From Cladobotryum mycophilum (taxonomy: Eukaryota > Ascomycota > Sordariomycetes > Hypocreales > Hypocreaceae): a stretch of 64,000 bases of DNA. Positions 13,464-22,832 of the stretch are shown here, piece by piece (positions within the stretch are counted from its first letter, which is position 1; every line of letters starts with the position of its first letter). The DNA lies in NCBI GenBank assembly GCA_036429605.1, contig JAVFKD010000004.1:1054001-1118000 (forward strand), given 5' to 3'. Below the pieces are notes generated by a model. That model had not been told where the DNA came from and did no database searches. It was given only the letters and a program-made list of their open reading frames with translations. Both the position numbers and the translations under genes were made by a program.

Positions 13464-14620
13464 TTAAATCTTGGTGGCGGCCTCAGCAGCCTTTTGCTTC
13501 TTGGCAATGCGCATCTGGGCCTTGGCGCCCATGATACCACCACCCCACTGTCTCCTGGCCTGCTCGTGCTTCTCAAGGAAACCATCCTTGACGGCAGAGA
13601 CGAGCTTGGAGAGCTCGGTCTTGTCCTCAGATCGGACCTCAGTGAGGGCGAGGACAGCAGCGGTCTGTGATGTTAGGTTAGATATTGCTGAAAATTCCCT
13701 AGCTAGACCATATTCAACGTACCTTCTTGTGGACAACGGTTCCGAGACGGGCCTTGCCCTTGACGATGGCGTAGGGGACACCCATCTTCTTGCAGAGAGA
13801 AGGAAGGAAGACAACCAACTCAATGGGGTCAACATCGTTGGGGATGAGGACGAGAGAAGCCTTCTTGTTCTCGATCAAGCCGACAACGTGGTTGAGACCG
13901 TACTTGACGGTGTAGGGCTTCTTGCTGACATCCTCCTTCTTCTTGCCCTCCTTGACGGCGGTAGCCTCCTTGAGGAGACGCTCCTTCTTCTCGGCCTTGG
14001 TCTCAGGTCGGTACTTGTTGAGGAGCTTGAAAGCCTGGGCAGCGGTGTTGCGGTCGAGGACGTGCTGGAACTGGGCCAGAGAGGGGGAACCTTCAAACGG
14101 AGTCGGAGGATCTTGCGCTGGCGCTGAAGGCGGACGTACTCGGGCCACTTGACCATGCGAGAAAGGTTTCGCTTGGGCTGGATGTCCTGGCCGATACCGT
14201 AGTTACGGGGGCGCTTCTCGAGGAGAGGGTTCTACGCAGCCGTCAGCTTTTGTTGTCGATGGGGGAAAATATTCGCAATGGGTTTCACTAACCTTCGCAG
14301 CCTTCTTGGAGCCAGCCTTTCCCTGAGGGAAAGGGGCGGGGGCCACCTTCTTTCCAGATTTCTGAGGCTGTCATTGAGAAAAGAAGACATCAGCGATGTG
14401 CTCAAGGCAAGTGTCTTCTCTGAACTCTAACGAGAACACGTTGTGGCATTTTCAGCACACGCAGCGTCTCCAGCCAAGTCTCACCACGCAGTTCACAAGG
14501 AACCCTGGGCGGAATTTCCAACAGATCGCAAAAGCGATACCGAAGGATCAATTGCGCTTTCGCACATTTGATTCCACGAACTGTGGCCATTAGAGTCGTT
14601 GATGGGTGTCAACTTACCAT
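13464..14620 (-). CDS. RPL8: 60S ribosomal protein L8 (L7Ae family; human L7a), with an apparent frameshift
   Basis: Large-subunit ribosomal protein eL8 of the L7Ae/L30e RNA-binding family. Exons are 14620-14618 (only the ATG), 14367-14293, 14231-13723 and 13664-13464. The N-terminus reads MPQKSGKKVAPAPFPQGKAG. Conserved blocks include RNYGIGQDIQPKRNLSRMVK, LDRNTAAQAFKLLNKYRPET, YTVKYGLNHVVGLIENKKAS and VPYAIVKGKARLGTVVHKKT. Total exon length is 788 nt, one short of 263 codons. The frame breaks at 14083-14087, where the coding strand has five C; a sixth C would give KVPPSLAQFQHVLDRN, as expected for the family. Since the gene is essential, I infer a sequencing or assembly error rather than a pseudogene. 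It shares a 466-bp divergent promoter with NCS6. Confidence 0.93.
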
Positions 14621-15086
14621 CTTGTGTCCTTGGGCTGAGGCGGTTGCTCGTACTGAACAAAATTTCTTGATGCCGTGGTGGATGGGTTAGAAGAAACGAA
14701 AGAAAAGTTCTTCCACAAAGGTGGTGGGCGAAAATTAGGGCTTCGCTCGTCCCCGCCATAGCTGCTAGGGCTCCACATGAGGCGCATGTCGGGTGGCTTT
14801 GACTGTTCACGTGACTTATCGATTAATACAGTGCATTAAAATCATCATATTTAATTATGCACTGTTTAGAGCCATTCAGTTGACTCAGAAGTTCAGGAAC
14901 TTTATAGAGTGCATCTCTAGATACATAAAATCAGTACAAGATACAGGCCCACATCAATAAACAGAAGCCTATGCGAGCTTTGAGATTTATTTACCAGTTC
15001 TATCGTTCAGAGAGAACCTAGAAATTAACAAAAGCGAGAACCTGTTGCAAAACCGCTTGCGAGATTTCTCCAAAAAGACTTTTACC
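14621..15086. promoter_or_regulatory. divergent promoter region RPL8/NCS6
   Basis: The 466 bp between the two start codons contains TTAGGGCTT at 14737-14745 and CTAGGGCT at 14765-14772. On the RPL8 strand the first reads AAGCCCTAA and fits the RCCCTAA box bound by Tbf1-type factors in fungal ribosomal protein promoters. A palindromic TCACGTGA E-box is at 14807-14814. An inverted repeat, CAGTGCAT/ATGCACTG, spans 14829-14864. The assignments to factors are inference from motif likeness only. Confidence 0.45.
14829..14864. repeat. inverted repeat in the RPL8/NCS6 promoter
   Basis: Eight-base arms CAGTGCAT (14829-14836) and ATGCACTG (14857-14864) are perfectly complementary. The AT-rich spacer partly extends the pairing. 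It could be a protein binding site or chance structure. Confidence 0.5.
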
Positions 15087-16256
15087 ATGCCGCCGGCGCA
15101 ATGTATGCGATGTCAGGCCAACAAAGCGGTCGTCAAACGTCCCAAGAACCATCATAAGCTATGTCGAGACTGTTTCATAGCAATTTTCGAAGACGAGGTT
15201 CACCATACCATTATTTCGTCCAAGTTGTTCTTCCCAGGCGAAAAGGTGGCGATTGGCGCATCAGGGGGAAAGGACTCTACCGTTCTAGCATCTGTCATGA
15301 AGACGCTCAACGAGAGGCATAAATATGATCTTGATTTGATCCTTCTTAGTGTTGACGAGGGAATCAAAGGATACCGAGACGATTCTCTCGAGACTGTGAA
15401 GCGAAACGCTGTCCAGTATGAGATGCCCCTCAAGATAGTGGGGTATGATGAGTTGTATGGATGGACTATGGATCAGGTTGTCGAGACCATTGGAAAGAAG
15501 GGTAACTGCACATACTGCGGAGTCTTCCGACGGCAGGCGCTGGATCGTGGCGCCAAGATGCTACAGATTAAGCACGTTGTCACCGGACACAATGCAGACG
15601 ATGTTGCAGAGACGGTGCTCATGAACCTCCTTCGAGGTGACTTGCCTCGACTATCCAGAGGTACCAGTATAGTTACTGGTGATTCATCAAGGGACGATGT
15701 CAAGAGAAGCAAGCCTCTAAAGTACGCATACGAGAAGGAAATCGTGCTCTATGCTCACCATAAGAAGCTGGATTACTTTAGCACAGAATGCATTTACAGC
15801 CCCGAGGCTTTTCGAGGCACCGCACGAAGTCTTATCAAGAATCTGGAAAAGGTCCGGCCAAGTGCAATTCTGGATATTGTCAGGAGTGGCGAGGATATGG
15901 CCCGGCTGACCCCAGACAAGGGGCAGGGGTCATGCGCCTGTGATGAGAGTGAGGGAATAGGCGGCTGCGGCTCAGCCAATGGCCGAATGTCAGAGATGGC
16001 ACCAATAGATGCAAATCTCAAGGTTCAGGTCAAGACGGAAGAGCTGGAAACCGAAATCACCTCGGATGGCACGCCAAAGGCTGATGATGTGGTAAAGCTT
16101 CCTGTACGGCAGCGTCGGCCAAAGGAATCGGGCCCAGCTCCGCTGCAAACGCTCGGAAAGTGCGTCAAGTGCGGTTATATGTCCAGTCAATCCATGTGCC
16201 AGGCTTGCACGTTGCTAGAAAGTCTTAACAAGAACCGACCGGAAATCTCGATATAA
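15087..16256 (+). CDS. NCS6: cytoplasmic tRNA 2-thiolation protein 1 (Ncs6/Ctu1)
   Basis: Catalytic-type subunit of the Ncs6-Ncs2 complex, which uses sulfur delivered by Urm1 to thiolate the wobble uridine (mcm5s2U34) of tRNA Lys, Glu and Gln in the cytosol. Single exon, 389 aa. The N-terminus has paired cysteines (CMRC near 6-9, CRDC near 26-29). The PP-loop ATP pyrophosphatase motif SGGKDST is at 59-65. CTYCGVFRRQALDRGA starts at 141, followed by TGHNADDVAETVLMNLLRGD. The C-terminal zinc finger is CVKCGYMSSQSMCQAC, the mark of the Ncs6 class. The start is MPPAQCMRCQ, 14 codons inside the longest open frame, because family members begin here. A glycine/cysteine-rich insert (CACDESEGIGGCGSA) precedes a variable linker. 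Confidence 0.97.
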   Translation: MPPAQCMRCQANKAVVKRPKNHHKLCRDCFIAIFEDEVHHTIISSKLFFPGEKVAIGASGGKDSTVLASVMKTLNERHKYDLDLILLSVDEGIKGYRDDSLETVKRNAVQYEMPLKIVGYDELYGWTMDQVVETIGKKGNCTYCGVFRRQALDRGAKMLQIKHVVTGHNADDVAETVLMNLLRGDLPRLSRGTSIVTGDSSRDDVKRSKPLKYAYEKEIVLYAHHKKLDYFSTECIYSPEAFRGTARSLIKNLEKVRPSAILDIVRSGEDMARLTPDKGQGSCACDESEGIGGCGSANGRMSEMAPIDANLKVQVKTEELETEITSDGTPKADDVVKLPVRQRRPKESGPAPLQTLGKCVKCGYMSSQSMCQACTLLESLNKNRPEISI

Positions 16257-16451
16257 TATCACACTTCTTCCGAATTAAACCAAGTCGTCAAGTCAAGCAG
16301 CACGTGAGAGCTAATGACGTCAAACTCGTCTTCATTTGTGTCTATCCTCCATCTTCCGATGAGCCCGGTATCCCAAGACTCCATCTTGGTATATACATCA
16401 TGTTCCCTCTGTGCCGTAAGCATTTGCGTGTGAGTAAGTAAGATCGACTCG

Positions 16452-16945
16452 TTATGTGTATTTCCTCTCCAGCTGTATGCGAGGTAAGTGTCCATAGGTT
16501 TATGACAGGCATCGCATGATAAACCTACCTTCCATCCGTTGGTGAATTCGAATCCCAGTGGAGCCTCCGGTTTGTCTATCTGCCCTCTCAAAGTTCCTGT
16601 GAGTCTTCGGTCGCGCTCCATCACTTGAATCGATTTCGTTAGTCCCAGAATGTTGATCGTTCAAATGAAACACCGAATTTCTTACTTTGCTGCGACAAGT
16701 TAGCCAATTGAACAACAACAATATTATTCCCAGGTAATACGAACTCTATCCCACTGATCCAGCGAGTATCGGGGTCGCTTGCCCTCATTCTGCCAGGTCT
16801 TGAAGGCTGCAAGTCCGGTACCGGTGACACCGAACATCTGATATCTCGTGAGCTTTGACACTTCAATCTCTCAGCAGGTTCTCTCAAGTGTACATACGAC
16901 AATCATGATGCCATAGGGAAGCAGGGTTTCGAAAGGGAGGGGCAT
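16452..16945 (-). CDS. nuo9.8: NADH:ubiquinone oxidoreductase (complex I) MWFE subunit, NDUFA1 homologue
   Basis: Small one-helix accessory subunit of mitochondrial complex I, in the inner membrane. My preferred model has five exons: 16945-16898, 16837-16745, 16689-16686 (4 nt), 16623-16529 and 16472-16452, giving 86 aa. It reads MPLPFETLLPYGIMIV, MFGVTGTGLAAFKTWQ, YSLDQWDRQMMERDRRLTG and ends FTNGWKLERKYT. The N-terminal membrane helix and MERDRRLTG block mark the family. All introns have GT-AG ends and most a CTAAC branch site. The 4-nt exon CAAA restores the QMM expected from fungal relatives as I recall them. A competing model with one 117-bp intron (16740-16624) reads DRVLMERD and is also in frame. 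It converges on NCS6 with only 195 bp between stops. Confidence 0.85.
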
Positions 16946-17577
16946 GGCTGCGCTGTGCCGCCTGGGCGGACTCGAATCGACGGCTGTTTAGTTTGCGATA
17001 ATTCGAACTTTTAGGATTCTGCAATGACCAGATCCTGCTTGAATTGGCGCGCTGTACCGGGGTTTCGTACCGAAGCTTTGTCGTCACTTTGAAGCTTCAC
17101 TTTGGCCGAGCGACGATTTGAGCCTTGGCTTGATGCCTGAGGCTGAAACCGTATGCTACGACAGGGAGTGTCAACAATTAGTGGATCTGTGACTTCACAC
17201 TGTACAAAGAGCCGCACATTAGTGGGAAACGCGAGTCATCACTTCGCTCGCACTGTGACGCCACTCATTCGCGACCTCTAGACGACACAATACTTGGAAA
17301 CGCGACTGGAGCGCAATTATCACCAACACAAGCCGTGGAGAGACAGCGCGATCATTTGCATTACTAGGTAGGCTTCTTAAATCCTCAGATTTGGTCATGT
17401 ACTCATAAGTGACCATTGTAGATACTGGTGTGTTTTGGGACAACTCCGCCGTTGGAGGCACCATGCACGCAAGCCGAAGCTTGACTTGAAGATCCGATCG
17501 TAACATTTACTCTCTACCGATATGCCAACTTCAACACCAAATTTCGACTCTTTTCGTTTCCGAAAGCAGCGGTAACA
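16946..17577. other. intergenic, divergent promoter of complex I subunit and SAS3
   Basis: 632 bp between two divergent start codons. No open frame or RNA gene is recognisable. A tRNA-like fold was looked for and not found. Confidence 0.6.
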
Positions 17578-20500
17578 ATGGCGAGCGCACAGGCAATGGA
17601 AGAGGAGCTGCAGCAGAGCGTTATGCTCTCTGAAGATGCTGAATACGAGACGGCGGATACGGCTGGTGACGATGCGACTACGCCTGCAGCACCTCAAACT
17701 AGAGATATAGAATCTATGAGTCACAGGACGGGAGATAGCGAGGACGACGATGATGAGCTGAGCGAGCACGATGCGTCAGGAGAAGACATTGACGAGGACA
17801 TGGATGAGGATGGTGATGGTGATGGTGATGGTGATGGTGATGATAACCATGACCATGATATGCCAAACCAGCAAATTGTCGTTGGCCACCGCCGTCGCAA
17901 TGAAGAAGAGGAGGAGGAGGAAGACGAAGAGGACGGCGATAACGAGGATGAGGAGGGAGTCGGTGCTGTCAAAATAAAACCTGGAGATACGGACGACGAA
18001 GATGGAGAAAGCGACGTCTCCGACCTCCCAAGTGCTGTTGAGGATGATTCAGACGAGGAGCCAGCTTGGGAGGAAGCTGAAGAGGTAGAGGAAGACGATG
18101 AATCAGAACCCGGTCCCTCGAATGTTTGCACGTTTTGCAAACAAGACGAGGAGAATGATCCCAGCGAAGACTTTGAAACTTTCCTGCTCTGTAGGAGATG
18201 TGGCGATAATGGTAGGTTACTGACGGTCAAAACTCTGTCAAGCGTCATGCTAACAAGCCTTAGCTCATCAACAGTGTGCTCGTGATGCAGCCGCAATGAG
18301 CGAAAATAATAGTAAGTTGCATAGCATTGGGTCCCAAAATAAGCGACAATGCTAACAAAGTTAGATGTGAAAAATTGGAAATGCCCGGACTGCGATAATG
18401 GCGAATCTGATCTTGAAGTTGCCGATGAAGATGACGCAAGCGTTGATGGCGATGCACGGCCGGTATCACAATCATCAGATATATCCAACCAAGATCTCTC
18501 AGAACACTCGGACCATGCCGACATAGACGTACATTCAGTGTCCAACGATGCGGCCATGAATGATGATGCCGCGGATGGGCCTCGCACACTACGGAAACGA
18601 AAAACATCGTCTGTTGAGCCCGACGAGGCTGTAGTGTCTTTGAGGAGACGAAGAAGGAACGTCTCAACCGATGCCGCATCAGCCACTGAGGATGCTACGG
18701 ATAGAAGACAATCGACTGAACCAGGCAGAGGGAGTACTTCTCGTGCTGCCCGACAGAAAGCAACCCGCCCTTCTCCGGTCACTCTTGAGAGAAAGTCACG
18801 GACGTCACTAGTATTGAAAATTCATGTCCGACCAGGCAATCTTAAGGAGATTCTTGCTCGCCGGAGACGGGATAGGAGACGGTCTGGTACGGGTGCACGA
18901 CCGCCTCGAACTCCAGTTGCGCCATCAGCTGGGCGCCCTACTTCCGCCGTTACTGAACCTACGCCGATGCTGCCGACACCGTTTACGACTGATTTGTATT
19001 CGCAGCCGTTCTACTCCTTTTTCGATAAAGAGACCGATGACATGAAGGGAAAGCCTTATGGTGGTATTTTAGATGAAACAGAGGCAGACACTTCGAAAAC
19101 GCTGCCGCAGCCTGATGACCGACGACGGTTCGACCAAGCTAAGCAGCGGGCTGAAGACGAATGGAGAGCTCGCATTCTTTCCATGCAGGCTGAGGCAGAT
19201 TTACCAGTGCGGAAATCGAAGAAGTCGAGCGATAACGCAAGTCAAATCGAGTGCATCGAATTTGGCGGTTGGGAGATTGACACATGGTATGCGGCGCCTT
19301 ACCCTGCCGAGTATAGCAGGAATCGGGTCCTCTACATATGCGAGTTCTGTCTCAAGTATATGAACTCGGACTATGTGGCATGGCGTCACAAGTTGAAATG
19401 CGCCGCCAAGCATCCGCCTGGCGATGAGATTTATCGGCATGGCTCAGTATCGGTTTTCGAGGTCGACGGTAGGAAGAACCCCGTTTACTGCCAGAACCTC
19501 TGCCTTCTCGCAAAGCTCTTCCTTGGTTCAAAGACATTGTACTACGATGTGGAACCCTTCCTTTTCTACGTTCTTTGCGAATTTGACGACTGCGGCTATC
19601 ATTTCGTTGGTTACTTTTCTAAAGAGAAGCGAGCAAGTAGTCAAAACAACGTGTCCTGCATCTTGACTTTACCAATCCATCAAAGAAAGGGCTATGGCAA
19701 TCTTCTCATTGATTTTTCATATCTTCTTACTAAGGTTGAGGAGAAGACGGGTTCACCAGAGAAGCCGTTGTCGGATATGGGGCTGGTGTCCTACCGCAAC
19801 TACTGGCGGCTAAGACTTTGCCGATATTTCTTGGAAGTAATGGAAAGCGAAAAGTACAAGAAGAATGGTCTCAGCGTTCGACAAATGTCGGATGATACTG
19901 GCATGACACCCGATGATGTGATTGCCGCCCTGGAAGGCCTACGAGCGTTGGTCAGAGATCCCCAGACAAAATTATATGCGTTCCGAATCGATTTAGACTA
20001 CTGTCGCCAGTACGTTGCGAAGTGGGAGGCAAAGGGGTATGTTCAGTTGAAGCCCGAGGCTCTAGCCTGGACGCCATATGTGATGGGTAGAAGCAATGCC
20101 GTCAACTTCGAACTTGGCCCCCCAATTAGTACTATCGCCCCCCGCGAGGACGATGAGGCTAAGATTGAGGAGGGACCGAACGTCATTAGTGGGGTTCAGC
20201 TCCTTATCAATGGCGAATCAGAGATTATTGATTCGGTAGTGGTTGATGGATTGACTAAACCTCTCGAGATGACACCGATATTATCGATTGAAAAGGTCGC
20301 CCCCGAGGATAAGGAAAACTCGGAGCTTCAAGATGAAGCCATGGACGACGTTGATGATGAAGGACCAGCCTGGGCTGCACCTTATCGCGACATACCTGCA
20401 AGCCGTTTCGAAGTATTCCCACCGATCAGTGGAGGTCGTCGTGGAGATCGCCCACGGCACAGCGTGGGCAGGCCTCCAGGCTCTCGTACCACAAGCACCT

Positions 20501-20940
20501 CGCGGCCGAGGCCCAAACGGGCTGGGGGTAGCAGTCGGCGCCCTACAGCTCCCCGGCCTAGGAGCAGCGGCTCGGCACGAAAGAAGACGGGTGGCACAGG
20601 ACGTGGACCAGGGCGGTGGCCCAAGGGAACTAAGAAGTCAGACTATGGGAATGCAGACAGCGGGCCTGGACTGCCTCCTGGATGGAAGGAGAAACAAACA
20701 CGCGTCAAGGAACCGGGCGAAGCTGATGATCCGGGATCAACAGAGGCGCCAGTGGATGAAGAGCCGGCAAAGGATGAGGTGAGGGTTGTTGTCCCTAAGC
20801 TAGTTGCGAGTGGAATTGTTGTTGGCGGTCAAATGGTGGCTGCAGGATCACTCGGGGGCATGCCTGGTCAGGGAGGGCCTAGTGGGGACAACGAGGAGTC
20901 CAACGGGGAGGACGTGGACGCAGAGGGTGAGGATGAATAG
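17578..20940 (+). CDS. SAS3: MYST-family histone acetyltransferase with PHD finger (Sas3, NuA3-type)
   Basis: Nuclear lysine acetyltransferase; the family member Sas3 (fission yeast Mst2) acetylates histone H3 K14/K23 in the NuA3 complex. Exons 17578-18211, 18264-18311 and 18365-20940 give 1085 aa. An acidic N-terminus contains a Gly-Asp tract encoded by GGTGAT repeats. A PHD finger lies at about 182-238 (CTFCKQDE, CRRCGDNAHQQCAR, WKCPDC) and is formed only after both introns are removed. The MYST domain is about 520-800: C2HC finger YICEFCLKYMNSDYVAWRHK, catalytic cysteine in NNVSCILTLP near 657, acetyl-CoA loop QRKGYGN near 667, and the general-base Glu in SPEKPLSDMGL near 692. A basic, Arg/Gly-rich tail with RPRPKRAGGSSRRP follows. 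The N-terminal PHD favours Sas3 over Esa1 or Sas2. Confidence 0.93.
17804..17844 (+). repeat. coding GGTGAT repeat in SAS3
   Basis: About six tandem GGTGAT/GATGGT hexamers encode a Gly-Asp run in the acidic N-terminus of Sas3. In-frame length change here would only alter that run. Confidence 0.85.
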
Positions 20941-22194
20941 CGTTGTACGATGTGTTTTGCTGCTGGCGGAAAAAACTATGGTACTCTTTACTTTTGGGAC
21001 TTTTTTTTTTTAAGGAACTTTCTCCTTTCGGACGCAGGCGCAAGGGATGACGGCGCAAGGATGGGTATACCTTGATGAGCTGAGAAGGGACACTTTGCTT
21101 GAACAGGAGTCAGACATGTGACAATAGGTTATTATAAGTTTAATTCTTGATAAAGAAGGAATGCGTTGAAGGGTACGTGTGAGACGTCTTGGCATGCAGC
21201 TATTGGTTGTTATGATTGTGCGATGTGGTCGTGTGGTAGGTTATCAGGGGCGAAAGTGTGATTCAAGCCTGGGGAGTCCTGGCATGAGAGCCACGTTTTT
21301 CTTTGCATTCGAGACAGACTACGTACGTGGGTTTATTTGTTTCTTGCAGCGATAACCGCAGTTTTGTGATTAAGTGGTCGGTTTACGGTTTCAGCCTCAA
21401 GTTGTACGTCATGTCTTGTAATAGTGCGTGCGTGTGTGTGTGTGGAAGTGTCTCTCTTTCTTTTTGGCCTTTTGTCTTAGCCTCCCTTGAAAAGTTTATG
21501 CAGTTTCTGTTGGGCTGTACCGGACGTGACACGACCGGTAATGACGAGACTGGGGGGATGGCGTAAGGAATGAGAGGAAGCCGAATATCGTCGGGAGGAG
21601 GGGGGTCGGGCCGAAATCTGGGGGTTGATAGGGCTGTTGGGAGGGGGAGGGGGCAGCTTGATTGGGTCAAGTTTCAAAAACGGAGGCGTTTTTTCTGCAG
21701 ATTGTGGAAAAGAGAGAAATGTAAAGTTTTGACATGGTTGGACTGGGAAAGGGGAGGAAGCGCCGCATGCACGGGATGAGACGATCAAGGCGCAAGCCAC
21801 TTGGGCGCTTGTGTTGGGAGAAAAAGGTGGTGTGTGAGTGAGACGTGTTGAGTGGGTGAGGACTGTGGTTGTTTGTTTGTCCACTTGTAAGTGAGGCGGA
21901 GTGGAGATGTGTGTGATGGAATGTGATGGGATCATGCATGAGGTTTTGTGGATTTGGATGAAGTTACGAGGGATTCGAGTAATGTTCACAGTACAAGTAA
22001 ATGGGGGAGGAGATTCAAGTGTAGAGATGAGGAGAATTGATTGTCATTTGTCTACCAACCAGATCATGATAACGCCTTGGGTATGTTCATATATCCTCAT
22101 TACAATGATTAGAAACGTCAAAACACCCCCCCTCTCTCCCCAAAGTACAGCGTCTGTATGTATGTATGTATGTAAATAAATAAAAATAAACTTT
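20941..22194. other. intergenic, no gene seen
   Basis: Region between the ends of SAS3 (plus) and the cupin gene (minus), so it is a convergent terminator area. No domain-bearing frame is present. It contains GT-rich repeats near 21425-21443 and a TATG repeat at 22155-22173. Confidence 0.6.
22155..22173. repeat. (TATG)n microsatellite
   Basis: Four to five tandem TATG units followed by AAATAAATAAA-type sequence, just downstream of the cupin stop codon. Confidence 0.85.
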
Positions 22195-22832
22195 TCAAAA
22201 GACAGTCTGCTCTATAGCCTTCCCATCCTGCAACTGAATCTTATCCGCCCCCAGCATGACGAACAGGATCCTGCACGTCTCGCCCGAGCGGTTCACCCAC
22301 TCGTGGTTCACCCCCTGCTGGACGATGAAGTCGCCCACCCGGACGGCCTTGGTCTCCCCGCCGTCCAGGCCCACATCGATCTGGCCGGACAGGACGGTGC
22401 AGTAGTCGAGCGTCTGGGTGCGGTGGACGGGCACGGCCTGGCCAGGGGGATGTCGGCGAGGCAGAAGAGGGCTCCCTGAGGTGGGCAGCGGGGCAAGGGG
22501 TCGGATTGGGGAGAGGAGTCTTGCATGTTGTCTGCGGGGAGGGAGGCGCGGGTGTCGAAGACGGTGAAGGATGTGCCCTGGGGGCCGAAGGGGGAGATTG
22601 GTGGGATGGGGCTGTCTGAGGAGAAGATGGATGTGCCGTCTTGTGTGTGGGTTGTTCTGATGAGGCGGGCGATTGGTAGTGAAGTTGTAGGCTCGGGCTG
22701 AGACTCGGGTTTGTCGTTCTTGTTGTCTGATGTTGGTGGAGAGGAAGGGGAGGATATGGCGGTTTCTCCTTGCTCGATGGGAGTGGTGGTGTTGATGGGG
22801 TGTTGCCCAGTGAGAGTAAGTGGTTGAGCCAT
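22195..22832 (-). CDS. cupin-domain protein, with an apparent frameshift
   Basis: Small fungal cupin (beta-barrel) protein of unknown substrate. The N-terminal part, from MAQPLTLTGQHP, includes the family-like IARLIRTTHTQDGTSIFSSD and SFTVFDTRASLPADN, and ends GALFCLADIP. The cupin core is in another frame: PGQAVPVHRTQTLDYCTVLS, then GGETKAVRVGDFIVQQGVNH, then CRILFVMLGADKIQLQDG, ending AIEQTVF. The two halves overlap at a coding-strand run of five C (22445-22449). A sixth C gives LADIPPGQAVPVHRTQ and an intact 212-aa protein, since the span of 638 nt is one short of 213 codons. The histidines of HRTQTLDY and GVNHEW are candidate metal ligands. There is no intron. I infer a sequence error, but a real mutation is possible for a non-essential gene. 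Confidence 0.85.

Noticed and set aside
14369..14617. Possible snoRNA in the 249-bp first intron of RPL8
   Set aside because: Ribosomal protein introns often host snoRNAs, but I could not place C and D boxes, or H and ACA boxes, in the right order.
16946..17220. tRNA-like hairpins upstream of the complex I gene
   Set aside because: No T-loop consensus or acceptor pairing could be fitted.
17721..18782. 353-codon minus-strand frame rich in Ser
   Set aside because: It is the antisense of the acidic Sas3 coding sequence, which makes poly-Ser by base composition.
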